Positions 15,459-24,200 of a stretch of 64,000 nt of DNA are shown piece by piece. Each line of letters starts with the position of its first letter. The first letter of the stretch is position 1. The stretch covers positions 62,001 through 126,000 of the forward strand of contig JAILLF010000030.1 of the NCBI GenBank assembly GCA_024693365.1, written 5' to 3'. Source of the DNA: Acetatifactor sp. (GTDB taxonomy: Bacteria; Bacillota; Clostridia; Lachnospirales; Lachnospiraceae). The notes under the pieces are model-generated. The model ran no database searches. It saw only the letters and a list, made by a program, of their open reading frames with translations, and was not told where the DNA came from. The translations under genes were made by a program, and so were the position numbers.

Positions 15459-16391
15459 ATGAAACAAAGTTCAAAATTGAAAAAAGAGCTTATGCTTGCA
15501 ATTGTTTCATTGATGATTGCTGCCATAAGCCTAACGACTTCTACGTATGCCTGGCTCGTTGCGAATAATAAGACAACTGGAACGACGGCAACCATTAGTG
15601 CAACAACCAATGGATTTATTCTTCAGATTGCGACTGCGGAAAATGGAGTAAACCATGGTGGTTCGCAGGAATCCTTGGTCGCACAGACAAATGGCGGTAA
15701 GATATCGCCTTCCTCTACGGATGATTTGAAGGATTGGTATTCCTTCGCCGGTTGGAATTCGCATGGGGACATTACTTCTTATTCGAAGATCACTTTTGAT
15801 CAAGGGGATGATGCTCTTCCGGGTCAATACGATGACGAGTATTTTGCCTATATCCGAAGTGATTATGTGTTGTACACAATCTTGGATACCGGTGAAGCTG
15901 ACGTATATCTCATTGATGATGGCGAGACGCCGGCGATCGAAGTAACAAGAACCTCAGGCGATGTGAATAATCAAATCCTTCCGGAAAGCTTGCGTGTCGG
16001 AATTGTTTCTTACGATCTTCAAACAGGAGAAGAAACCTTAAGATTGGTATATGCTCCCAAGAATGAAACGGGAAAAGGCAATGACGTTGCAGGCGTAAAT
16101 GGATGGACGGGAATTAAGAACGGTCAACTGCAATTGGTTACCTATCCGTATGTTTATGAGACCACTTACGTAGATTCGAATGGAAAGAATAGAGCAGCGG
16201 TTCAAAGCGGCGATAATTTTGTTACAAGCGGTGACGCGCTTCCCGTTATACCAAACGTAGGATATGACGGCGTAGGCCTCCGGATCTATATTTGGTTGGA
16301 AGGAACAGACGAACAATGCGTGAATAATCCTGAAGAGGAAGAGATTTCTCAGTTCAACGTAACGGTTAAATTGGCCGGCGTAGCTCCATAA
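15459..16391 (+). CDS. SipW-dependent secreted protein, paralogue 6
   Basis: The protein has 310 residues, with a hydrophobic segment (about 11-28) followed by TSTYAWLVANN, a SipW-type motif with Leu replacing Phe. The ectodomain contains SPSSTDDLKDW near residue 87, an ALRV/SLRVGI-type strand and APKNETG, also seen in the protein at 19196 as APVTETG. It ends with WLEGTDEQC and a last strand VTVKLAGVAP. It lies 114 nt downstream of the candidate major subunit and is followed by a strong terminator. It is probably a minor subunit expressed with its neighbour. Confidence 0.78.
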   Translation: MKQSSKLKKELMLAIVSLMIAAISLTTSTYAWLVANNKTTGTTATISATTNGFILQIATAENGVNHGGSQESLVAQTNGGKISPSSTDDLKDWYSFAGWNSHGDITSYSKITFDQGDDALPGQYDDEYFAYIRSDYVLYTILDTGEADVYLIDDGETPAIEVTRTSGDVNNQILPESLRVGIVSYDLQTGEETLRLVYAPKNETGKGNDVAGVNGWTGIKNGQLQLVTYPYVYETTYVDSNGKNRAAVQSGDNFVTSGDALPVIPNVGYDGVGLRIYIWLEGTDEQCVNNPEEEEISQFNVTVKLAGVAP

Positions 16392-16409
16392 TAACGTTAG
16401 TATGATTAG

Positions 16410-16437
16410 GCCCTCACTTCGGTGGGGGCTTTTCTTT
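16410..16437 (+). terminator. Intrinsic terminator closing the 14.5-16.4 kb transcript
   Basis: GCCCTCAC and GTGGGGGC pair around a TTCG tetraloop and are followed by TTTTCTTTT. It is a very stable terminator 18 nt after the stop. Confidence 0.92.
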
Positions 16438-16649
16438 TGGAAAAACGAGGTCTGTTCTTCTTGACTTTTACGTATTCACTCGCTATTCTTATTTTATCGG
16501 GATGTCTTTCTTGGATATCTTATCTTTTTTGTTCGGTTGGCGTATCAGCCATTTTTCCATTGATTTTATTGTAGGCGGAGGGGAATCATTGTCTTTTATT
16601 GTTAAAGCGAATAAAACATATAAGTAATGAGGAAGGAGGTAACGGAGTG

Positions 16650-16730
16650 ATGGAGACGTGGAGGGAAGTGAGAGAAAAACTAAGTTTAAGTGATGAAGAC
16701 ATAGCAGAGATTGATTTAGAAAAGGAATAA
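16650..16730 (+). CDS. Small ORF of 26 codons, unknown function
   Basis: ATG 16650 follows a strong AAGGAGG (10 nt spacing). The peptide begins METWREVREKLSLSDED and is acidic. It resembles the first part of some XRE-type antitoxin-like proteins of Lachnospiraceae, in which a helix-turn-helix would follow, but here a stop comes first. It could be a truncated remnant or a genuine small protein. It lies 28 nt before another small ORF. Confidence 0.4.
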   Translation: METWREVREKLSLSDEDIAEIDLEKE

Positions 16731-16758
16731 TTTAATGAAATCTAAGGAGGAAAAACTG

Positions 16759-16938
16759 ATGGATCAGGAATTAAAACAAGTATTGGCAGAGATAAATCTG
16801 AAATTAGACTTAATTGAGAATCGAATAAGTGCATTGGAGATACTGCAGGAGCGGTTTCAGAAATTTTATTTTAATTCAAAAACATGTTCCGATCATATTG
16901 AGGAAGAGATACGCAAAATCGCCTTTAACCTAAAGTGA
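16759..16938 (+). CDS. Small coiled-coil protein, unknown function
   Basis: The 59-residue protein starts at ATG 16759 behind TAAGGAGG; an in-frame ATG at 16735 lacks such a site. The sequence has a heptad-like pattern (LAEINLKLDLIENRISALEI) and one Cys. I do not recognise a family. It forms a pair with the 26-codon ORF upstream, and both are AT-richer than the flanking genes, which hints at acquired DNA. Confidence 0.5.
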   Translation: MDQELKQVLAEINLKLDLIENRISALEILQERFQKFYFNSKTCSDHIEEEIRKIAFNLK

Positions 16939-17039
16939 TAGGAAATATTTGAAAAACCTTGAAAAAAATGTTATTTTATATAGTGTGATCAACGCAAGGC
17001 GTTGCATCATAATAACGCAAAAACAGTTAAGGGGACGAC

Positions 17040-18437
17040 ATGGAAAACGAAACAACAAAGCGGAATTCATTTACGGGATCGATCGGGTTTGTACTGGCAG
17101 CGGCAGGAAGCGCCGTAGGACTGGGAAATATTTGGAGATTTCCTTATTTGGCGGCGAGAGACGGGGGCGGAATGTTCCTCGTGGTTTATTTGGTGCTGGC
17201 GTTGACGTTTGGTTTTACGCTCTTGATCACGGAGGTGGCGATCGGAAGAAAGACCAAGCAAAGCCCGCTGACGGCATACGGAGAGCTTCGAAAAAGATGG
17301 AAGCCGCTTGGCATTGTGGCATGTTTGGTTCCCATGATCATTATGCCGTATTATTGTGTCATTGGCGGCTGGGTCGTAAAGTATTTTCTGGCATTTCTGA
17401 CCGGATCCGGCGCGCAGACGGCAGCGGAAGGATACTTTGGTGAGTTCATTTCGGACAGTTCGTCGCCCATCGGCATGACGATCGTATTCCTGTTCCTGTC
17501 CATGATCATTGTGCTTGGCGGCGTGGACAAGGGAATTGAAAAATTCTCAAAGGTTGTGATGCCTGCGCTGGTCATTTTGATCATTATCATTTCCGTCTTT
17601 TCCTTGACGTTGTCCTATACGGATGCAGACGGCGTGACAAGAACGGGCATGGAGGGCTTAAAGATACTGTTTGTGCCGGATTTCACGGACTTTTCATTAA
17701 AGAGCTTTGGCGGAACGATGATGGATGCCATGGGACAGCTCTTTTACAGTTTGAGCGTGGCCATGGGCATTATGATCGCGTATGGTTCCTATATGCGCGA
17801 TGACACGAATCTCTCGAAGGCGATTGGTCAGATCGAAATATTTGACACGGGCATTGCCTTCCTTGCAGGCGCCATGATCATCCCTGCCGTGTTTGTGTTT
17901 ATGGGAAAGGATGGCATGCAGGCAGGCCCCGGATTGATGTTTGTGTCGCTGCCGAGAGTGTTCCAGCAGATGGGGCCTTTCGGCGGATACGTGGGGTGCC
18001 TTTTCTTTGCCATGGTGCTTTTTGCAGCGACGACAAGCGCCGTATCCATTCTGGAAGCAGTCGTGGCAAGTTTTATGGATCAGTTCCACGTATCGCGTAA
18101 GACGGCTGTGTTGAGTGAGGGCGTGATCGCACTGATCCTTGGAATTATAGTTTGCATGGGCTATAACAAGCTGTTCTTTAACGTAAAGCTGCCAAATGGT
18201 GCTGACGCACAGATTCTCGACATCATGGATTACGTTTCAAATAACCTGATGATGCCCGTCGTGGCCATTGGAACCTGCATTCTGATTGGATGGATCTTAA
18301 AGCCGGAAATCATTATCAATGAGGTGACAAAGAACGGTGAAAAGTTTGGACGGAAAGGTCTCTTCATCGTCATGATCAAGTTTGTTGCGCCGATATTGCT
18401 CGCGATTCTTTTGCTGAAGGCGCTGGGAGTACTCTGA
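17040..18437 (+). CDS. Sodium-dependent transporter, NSS/SNF family
   Basis: This 465-residue polytopic protein has the neurotransmitter:sodium symporter signature at the N-terminus: GFVLAAAGSAVGLGNIWRFP, with the unwound TM1 Gly/Asn residues that bind sodium and substrate. About eleven to twelve membrane segments follow, as in LeuT/MhsT-type bacterial amino acid importers. It probably imports amino acids with sodium; the substrate cannot be told. AAGGGGA precedes ATG 17040. It interrupts the surface-protein clusters and appears to be a separate unit. Confidence 0.9.
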   Translation: MENETTKRNSFTGSIGFVLAAAGSAVGLGNIWRFPYLAARDGGGMFLVVYLVLALTFGFTLLITEVAIGRKTKQSPLTAYGELRKRWKPLGIVACLVPMIIMPYYCVIGGWVVKYFLAFLTGSGAQTAAEGYFGEFISDSSSPIGMTIVFLFLSMIIVLGGVDKGIEKFSKVVMPALVILIIIISVFSLTLSYTDADGVTRTGMEGLKILFVPDFTDFSLKSFGGTMMDAMGQLFYSLSVAMGIMIAYGSYMRDDTNLSKAIGQIEIFDTGIAFLAGAMIIPAVFVFMGKDGMQAGPGLMFVSLPRVFQQMGPFGGYVGCLFFAMVLFAATTSAVSILEAVVASFMDQFHVSRKTAVLSEGVIALILGIIVCMGYNKLFFNVKLPNGADAQILDIMDYVSNNLMMPVVAIGTCILIGWILKPEIIINEVTKNGEKFGRKGLFIVMIKFVAPILLAILLLKALGVL

Positions 18438-18489
18438 TCCCGGAAGGCAAGGACATGGGCAGAAGTCATTGGATTCTACCTGCGGGTGA

Positions 18490-18519
18490 TTGCGCATGTT
18501 GGCTGTAAAGTGATATACT
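18490..18519 (+). promoter_or_regulatory. Possible promoter of yqeY
   Basis: TTGCGC and TATACT are separated by 18 nt, with the predicted start about 45 nt before the yqeY start codon. The -35 is a weak match. Confidence 0.4.
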
Positions 18520-18573
18520 AAGCATTAAATAAAATTTTTCATGGAAAGATTGTAGGAAAGGCAGGGAAACATT

Positions 18574-19011
18574 ATGAAGTTAGAAACGTTACAAAGTGCC
18601 ATGATCGAGGCAATGAAGGCTCGCGACAAGGCGAGAAAGGATTCCATCGCAACGCTTGTCTCCGCAGCGAAGAAGGCGGGCATTGACGCCGGTTGCCGCG
18701 AGGCAATCCCTGAGGAAATGGTAGATCAGGCGATTTTGAAGGAACTGAAGGCCGTGAAGGAGCAGGTGGAGACTTGCCCGAAGGAGAGGGCAGAGCTTTT
18801 GGCAGAGTATCAGGCGAGACTTGCCGTATTTGAAGAGTTTGCGCCAAAGATGATGGATGCTGAGCAGATTAAGGCTTTTCTTCAGGAGAAATTTGCGGAC
18901 GTGGTTGCGACGAAGAATAAGGGTGCGATCATGAAGGCCGTGATGCCGGAGCTGAAGGGTAAGGCCGACGGAAAAGAGATTGGAGCTGTGGTTGCAGAAC
19001 TCTGCAAATAA
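18574..19011 (+). CDS. yqeY: YqeY-family protein (GatB/YqeY domain)
   Basis: The protein has 145 residues, the usual family length. The sequence fits the YqeY fold: an N-terminal helical part (MIEAMKARDKARKDSIATLV) and a C-terminal tail domain similar to the end of GatB (IKAFLQEKFADVVATKNKGA, MKAVMPELKGKADG). The family is thought to be linked to tRNA-dependent amidation or tRNA binding, but a firm role is not established. It is preceded by GGAAAGG and is monocistronic. Confidence 0.85.
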   Translation: MKLETLQSAMIEAMKARDKARKDSIATLVSAAKKAGIDAGCREAIPEEMVDQAILKELKAVKEQVETCPKERAELLAEYQARLAVFEEFAPKMMDAEQIKAFLQEKFADVVATKNKGAIMKAVMPELKGKADGKEIGAVVAELCK

Positions 19012-19060
19012 ATTCTGACAATTTATGCGTAATTGATGTAAAAATATGCAAAATGCACAA

Positions 19061-19105
19061 AATATCGGCAAGAGTCTAAACAATTTTGGGATTCTTGCCG
19101 ATATT
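19061..19105 (+). terminator. Strong hairpin after yqeY
   Basis: AATATCGGCAAGA and TCTTGCCGATATT pair perfectly over 13 bp around a 19-nt loop. The downstream sequence is ATTTATGGG rather than a clean T tract, so termination may be moderate. It lies 50 nt after the stop. Confidence 0.6.
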
Positions 19106-19195
19106 ATTTATGGGAAACTTTATTCATTTTAAACACCCCCCCTAAATGAATGAAATCCCTACTCAGGAAAAAGACGCAAAAGGAGGTGAAGATTC

Positions 19196-20170
19196 GTGCC
19201 AAGGAATGAACAAGAAAAGGATGATTTGAAAAAACTGAAGCGGAGGTTAGCGTTGCAATTGACGGAATGCGCTTTGGCACTGATCATATTCACCGCAGGC
19301 GTCATTGCCTTTATGACAAAGGCATGGTTTGTAAAAAATGAGCAGGTTTCAGGAACGGACAATTCCGTTTCCAGTGCAGCCACAACGTCCCTGTTTATCG
19401 AAAGCGGTACGACGCTGCCGACGCCCAGAAATTATTACACGATTGTTTCGCATGAGTGGCAAAACGGTGCGGCGCTGTACCCGATCTCTACAAAGAATTG
19501 TGCGAATTGGTGGTACGCAAGCAGATTTGGAAACGTACTTGACGGTAACGGGAACGCAACGCTTGAGGCTACGCAATATACGCAGTTGACGGTTGGAAGT
19601 ACTGCTTCGAATACCGTGGTTTCCGAGGCAAATAACGTCGGGACGTATCTCAATTCCTTAGAAAACAATTTGGAGCGTGTTGCTTATCTTTATGAAGACT
19701 ACATGCTTTACACAAATGATCAGGAATTGAACGTATACCTTCATCCGACGGATCCCATAACGGTTGCATACAAGGAAAATGCGACGGTGGCAAGGCAGTT
19801 GAATGAGGCCATCCGCGTGGCAATCGTGGTGGGAGACTTGAAAATCTTCTACGCGCCGGTGACGGAGACGGGGGCTGGTAACAGCACCAATGCCGTTACG
19901 GGATTTTCGAACGTTAAGGACGCGACCAGCGTGGAGGCATTGTCCATGACGGACCTAAGTGCCTATAAGGCCGTGGCAGTCAGCGGAGACCCATATTCGT
20001 TCACGGCAGGGACGACCTCCCTGGGAACGGCCACGACGAGCGGGCTTCACGTGAGAACCTACGTGTGGTTGGAAGGAACGGACGCACAGGCACTGATCGG
20101 CATGTCTGATAAAGATACAAAGGGATTGATTATAAACGTGAATTTTGTGGGGGTGGCGCAAGGGCAATAA
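19196..20170 (+). CDS. SipW-dependent-like secreted protein, paralogue 7
   Basis: The 324-residue protein starts at GTG 19196, 7 nt after AGGAGGTGAA. The hydrophobic segment (about 20-40) is followed by TKAWFVKNEQ (41-50), a divergent SipW motif. The ectodomain has YPISTKNCANWW near residue 97 and VWLEGTDAQA near 295, where the final Cys is lost, then VNVNFVGVAQ. It is the first gene of the third surface-protein group. A C7 tract (19136-19142) lies in its upstream region. Confidence 0.72.
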   Translation: MPRNEQEKDDLKKLKRRLALQLTECALALIIFTAGVIAFMTKAWFVKNEQVSGTDNSVSSAATTSLFIESGTTLPTPRNYYTIVSHEWQNGAALYPISTKNCANWWYASRFGNVLDGNGNATLEATQYTQLTVGSTASNTVVSEANNVGTYLNSLENNLERVAYLYEDYMLYTNDQELNVYLHPTDPITVAYKENATVARQLNEAIRVAIVVGDLKIFYAPVTETGAGNSTNAVTGFSNVKDATSVEALSMTDLSAYKAVAVSGDPYSFTAGTTSLGTATTSGLHVRTYVWLEGTDAQALIGMSDKDTKGLIINVNFVGVAQGQ

Positions 20171-20258
20171 TGGTCTGGCGTCACTTTGCGTTTAAAGAAC
20201 ATGACAAAACAATGAAGGCGACGAAGCGTTGCGCGGGAGCATTAAAGGGGAACAAGCC

Positions 20259-21182
20259 GTGAAGAGAAGGAGTGGATTTCATAACAATTCCATAAATGAC
20301 CGTGCGGTGAAGGCGGCAAACATCTGGCAGCGCTTCCGATTGCCCGCATATGCAGTCTTTGCGCTGCTTTTGGCCTTGATCGCAATCATTCCTTCAACGC
20401 GATCATGGTATGCCCGCATTCTTGAGAATCAAACTTCAGGCGAGGGCGTAACGTCCGCCAACGTAGCTTCGGGAGCACTGCCTTACGTGTTGTACGTTGC
20501 CAGACCAAGAGCGGACGCGATCACGCAGATCGATCACGTAGACGTATACACAAACAGCACGGAAGCTGCTTTGAATACCTTCGACGCCATCTTCGGCGGA
20601 GAGCATAATAAATATACCGCGGCTTACCTCAGAATGCCGATTTACGGTATCCCGGAGGGGAAAAGCATAAAGCTGACGGTTACGTGTCAATCCGATTATT
20701 TAAATTCGCAGAACCAGATAGAAAAATATATTTCCAATATCATTCAGATGAGCTGCGCAGTGATTCCAACCAGCGTGATTTCTGAGAATGCGAGTGCCAC
20801 GGAAATATATTCGGGGGCACATGCCTATTTCCAAAACAATGCTTCAAGCCTGACGGAAAAGGCGTTTGTGAATTATTCGGTGTCTGGCACAAATGGCATA
20901 AAGACCATCAGTGTTACGGGAAAGAACGTGGAAGGTACGGACAAAGGCATTTCTTTCACGATTCCCGCGAATCAGATTCAGTTGGCAAATGACAGGGCAT
21001 ACGTGTATTTCAAAATAGATTATAATGAGGATTTGGTTTATCACTATATCAGAAATTCCCTGTGGGGAAAAAATGGTTTCAAATTGGGTGAAACCGCAGC
21101 AGATGGCTTCGCAGGAACCATTTCCGCAGGTGATCCCATGATTTATGATCTGCGGGACGTTACGTTGACAGTTATGGATTAG
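20259..21182 (+). CDS. Secreted or membrane-anchored surface protein, divergent
   Basis: This protein has 307 residues from GTG 20259, 8 nt after AAAGGGG; TTG 20229 has no convincing ribosome binding site. A basic N-terminus precedes a hydrophobic segment (about 30-46) and STRSWYARI (46-54), which sits where the AWF/AWY motif sits in the paralogues. The ectodomain contains VSGTNGIKTISVTGKNVEG and ends MIYDLRDVTLTVMD. The WLEG signature is absent. It may be a partner of the giant protein that starts 26 nt downstream; its role is unknown. Confidence 0.6.
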   Translation: MKRRSGFHNNSINDRAVKAANIWQRFRLPAYAVFALLLALIAIIPSTRSWYARILENQTSGEGVTSANVASGALPYVLYVARPRADAITQIDHVDVYTNSTEAALNTFDAIFGGEHNKYTAAYLRMPIYGIPEGKSIKLTVTCQSDYLNSQNQIEKYISNIIQMSCAVIPTSVISENASATEIYSGAHAYFQNNASSLTEKAFVNYSVSGTNGIKTISVTGKNVEGTDKGISFTIPANQIQLANDRAYVYFKIDYNEDLVYHYIRNSLWGKNGFKLGETAADGFAGTISAGDPMIYDLRDVTLTVMD

Positions 21183-21208
21183 TTGATTTGGCAGAAGGGA
21201 GCGCCAGG

Positions 21209-24200
21209 ATGAAGAAGATGAGCATTAAAAATCTACATTTCGCCCTCATCGCGGCGCTTTTTGTCGTGTTCTTTTTCGTTGGAACGACTTCGGCGTGGTA
21301 TTTTACTGCTGCGAAGTTGGACATGGGTTCGGTGACGGGTGGCGTTAGCTATCTGGCGAATTATTTCGAATCCGGAAATGGCTCGGCGCAGGAGCCTTAT
21401 GAGATAGCGAAACCGGAACAGCTTTACAATCTTGCCTGGCTTCAGTATCTTGGAGCATTCAATCAGACGAGTGATCCGGACTTTACGCCCTTCCATTTTT
21501 ATATCTCTGACAAGTATTCCGGCACGCTTGACATGACTGGTTACGTGTTACCGCCCATTGGCACGAGCACGTATCCGTTTATCGGCTATCTTGATGGTCA
21601 GGGAAATACCGTGGCGAATCTGACCGTTGCCAACGTGACAACGCAGGACGCGAGCGAAGCGGCCAGGATTTTTGATCTTCCGCAGAACGTGAAGTATCTG
21701 GAAGGAACGAATGTATCCGGCGTTGAAATCATTGGATTTATGGGCGTGGTTGGTCCGCTGACGGGGTCCGGTACCTATGCAAGTGCAACGAATGCGTTGA
21801 AGGATTTGACGATTCAAAACATTACGGTTAATACGGAAACCGACGTTGCCCTGATTGGCCTGGCCGCCGGTTACGTCAATGGACCCGTGAGCAACGTGGC
21901 AGTAGTTGGCGGTACCGTGAAGATCAAGAGCGGAACGACGGCAGTTGACGCGAGTAATTATACGGAGAACCTGTCAGACTACGGCATCGTGGGATATGCG
22001 ACGGAGGATTACCTTGAAAACGTTGATCAGGATGGAAGTGTTTCTTATCATTTCGTTGAAGCCTGCAAACCGCTTTTTGTAAATCAGCAACTGGAAAAGG
22101 AACTGCTGGTTGCCGGTAACGACGCAAGCTGGGGCGGTAGCATAGACATGCAGTCGATGTATAACAATCTGCAGGATAAATGGACGGAAGCCAAGAGAAA
22201 TTCAAACTATAGTTTTAGCTATCCTGCCAGAAAAACCATTACGCATCACGTTGACGGAACGACGGATGAGAGCTATGGGAATACGACGAACGTGACGTAT
22301 TCCGTGAATGCTTCCAATTGGAATGAAACGGTATATCTAAAGGCGCTGCAGTGGGATGGAGCGGGACAATACGTCTTCATAAATCGTACGGGTACTTCGA
22401 ATTATACGTATTTGTTTGGAAGGCGCGGATATACGCAAACGGTAACGGAAGTCACGGAGTATTACGGACAAAGGATTTCCAACAATGGTTACTACTTAAA
22501 TGCCAGTACGACGGCTGCAAGCGGTTCCGCCACTGCGCAGACCTATTGGGTCATTGATTCTGAAAATCACCGCATCTATTGTTATGCGAACGGAGACGGC
22601 ACAAAGTATTATTTGAATTACGCTAACGGGAATCTTTCCGTAAGTACTTCGCCTGTTTCTGAATGGACCTATGCGGACGGAAGGATTTATTACGGAGTTG
22701 GTACCAGCGGTGATCAGTTGTATTGCGACGACGGGATTTGGAAGGTTGACGCATTGACCGAGGCAACTGACCGATATCGGATTTCGTTTACTTATAACAA
22801 TCGCACCTATTATCTGAAGTATAATGGGGAAGAGCAGGCAGTTACGGCCGACAATAACGCAGACAATGCATCAACCTGGAACAGAGTATCCGACAACGTG
22901 GTGGTTCCGAACAGTAACGTCAGGCTGGCGTATTACCGTACCGGAGGCATTTTTGGCATAGGTGCCACAACATATTATGCTTATGCGTCGGCAAAAAATG
23001 GCACGGCATATACGATCACAAATGATAATAAATTACGATATGGCAACAATGCTTATCTTAGATATAATAACAATGCGTGGACAACTACTAATAGTACCAA
23101 CAACGCCACCGTTTTCACGTTTTCCCAGATTTCATATGCCCTGAATAAGGATATCACGTTAGGCGGGCAGACGCTGTTAACTTATCAGATTCAAAGGAAT
23201 GAAACGATATACCCCAATCTTCCCACCATGTTTCCTTTGAAATATGAGGATCCAGATAATAATACCGTTACGGATAAAGGAAATACGGGATACGTAATTT
23301 CCGGAGGCAGAGACTCGGTCGGTGACATAAGAGTATCCAAGTATGCCATGAGCAGCGTTAACGTTGCATTGGGGCAGAATAACTATCAAAGCGCCAGATT
23401 TGAGGTGATCACCCGCACTGTGGATGGCTGGCACAGGGTTTCTGATGCCTATAATGGCAATAATTCCAACGTCAGCAACAGCATTAGCACAATCCCCAAG
23501 GCAAGCGTTTCAGATTTGGGCTTGACGCATTATGATAATGCGAGAAAGAATCTGGAGAACGTATTCTCAAAGGATGCTTCCAATATTTACGGACTTCACT
23601 TTATCAACGCGCAGATCAGTAAGGACAACGTCATAAACGTACCGGCCGGATATATCAACGGGGACTCATTTACAAACATGATGATGCCTGAAGACTGTAT
23701 CGATTTCCACCTAAAGACGCCGGGCAAGATCACGTTCTTTGCAGGCACTTATTATTCGGGAAACAGCAATTTCTTTTCGTTGCATCAGATCTTCCGTGAT
23801 GAGGATAAAAACATTACTGCGATAAAAGAGATTAAGGAGATTTACGAAAACACGGAAGACAGCGATGAAATCAAATACGTATATAAATATGTTGACGGTA
23901 CGTTCTCACCTGGCACGCCAAAAGGAAGTTATGTTTTTAATACGACGTGGATCACGAATCCTGACAATCTGATTGACAATGCGGTTTATTATTTTGAGAT
24001 CCCTGCAAATGGCGGAGAGTATGCCCTGGGTTCGGTTTACGGAAGTGACGGTGCATATTTGATGTATCTTGACATTGCAGCAAATGGCAGGCTTACCTCT
24101 GATCAAGCATTTATCAGCACGATGCACGTGGTTGATGCGACGGAAAGCCGCACGTATCATTATCAGACGCCGTCAGGCGTTGACTTTGCAGATTCCAATG

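Noticed and set aside
16949..17443. 164-codon plus-strand frame overlapping the NSS transporter
   Set aside because: It is an alternative frame of the transporter gene without family similarity; the transporter frame has clear NSS motifs.
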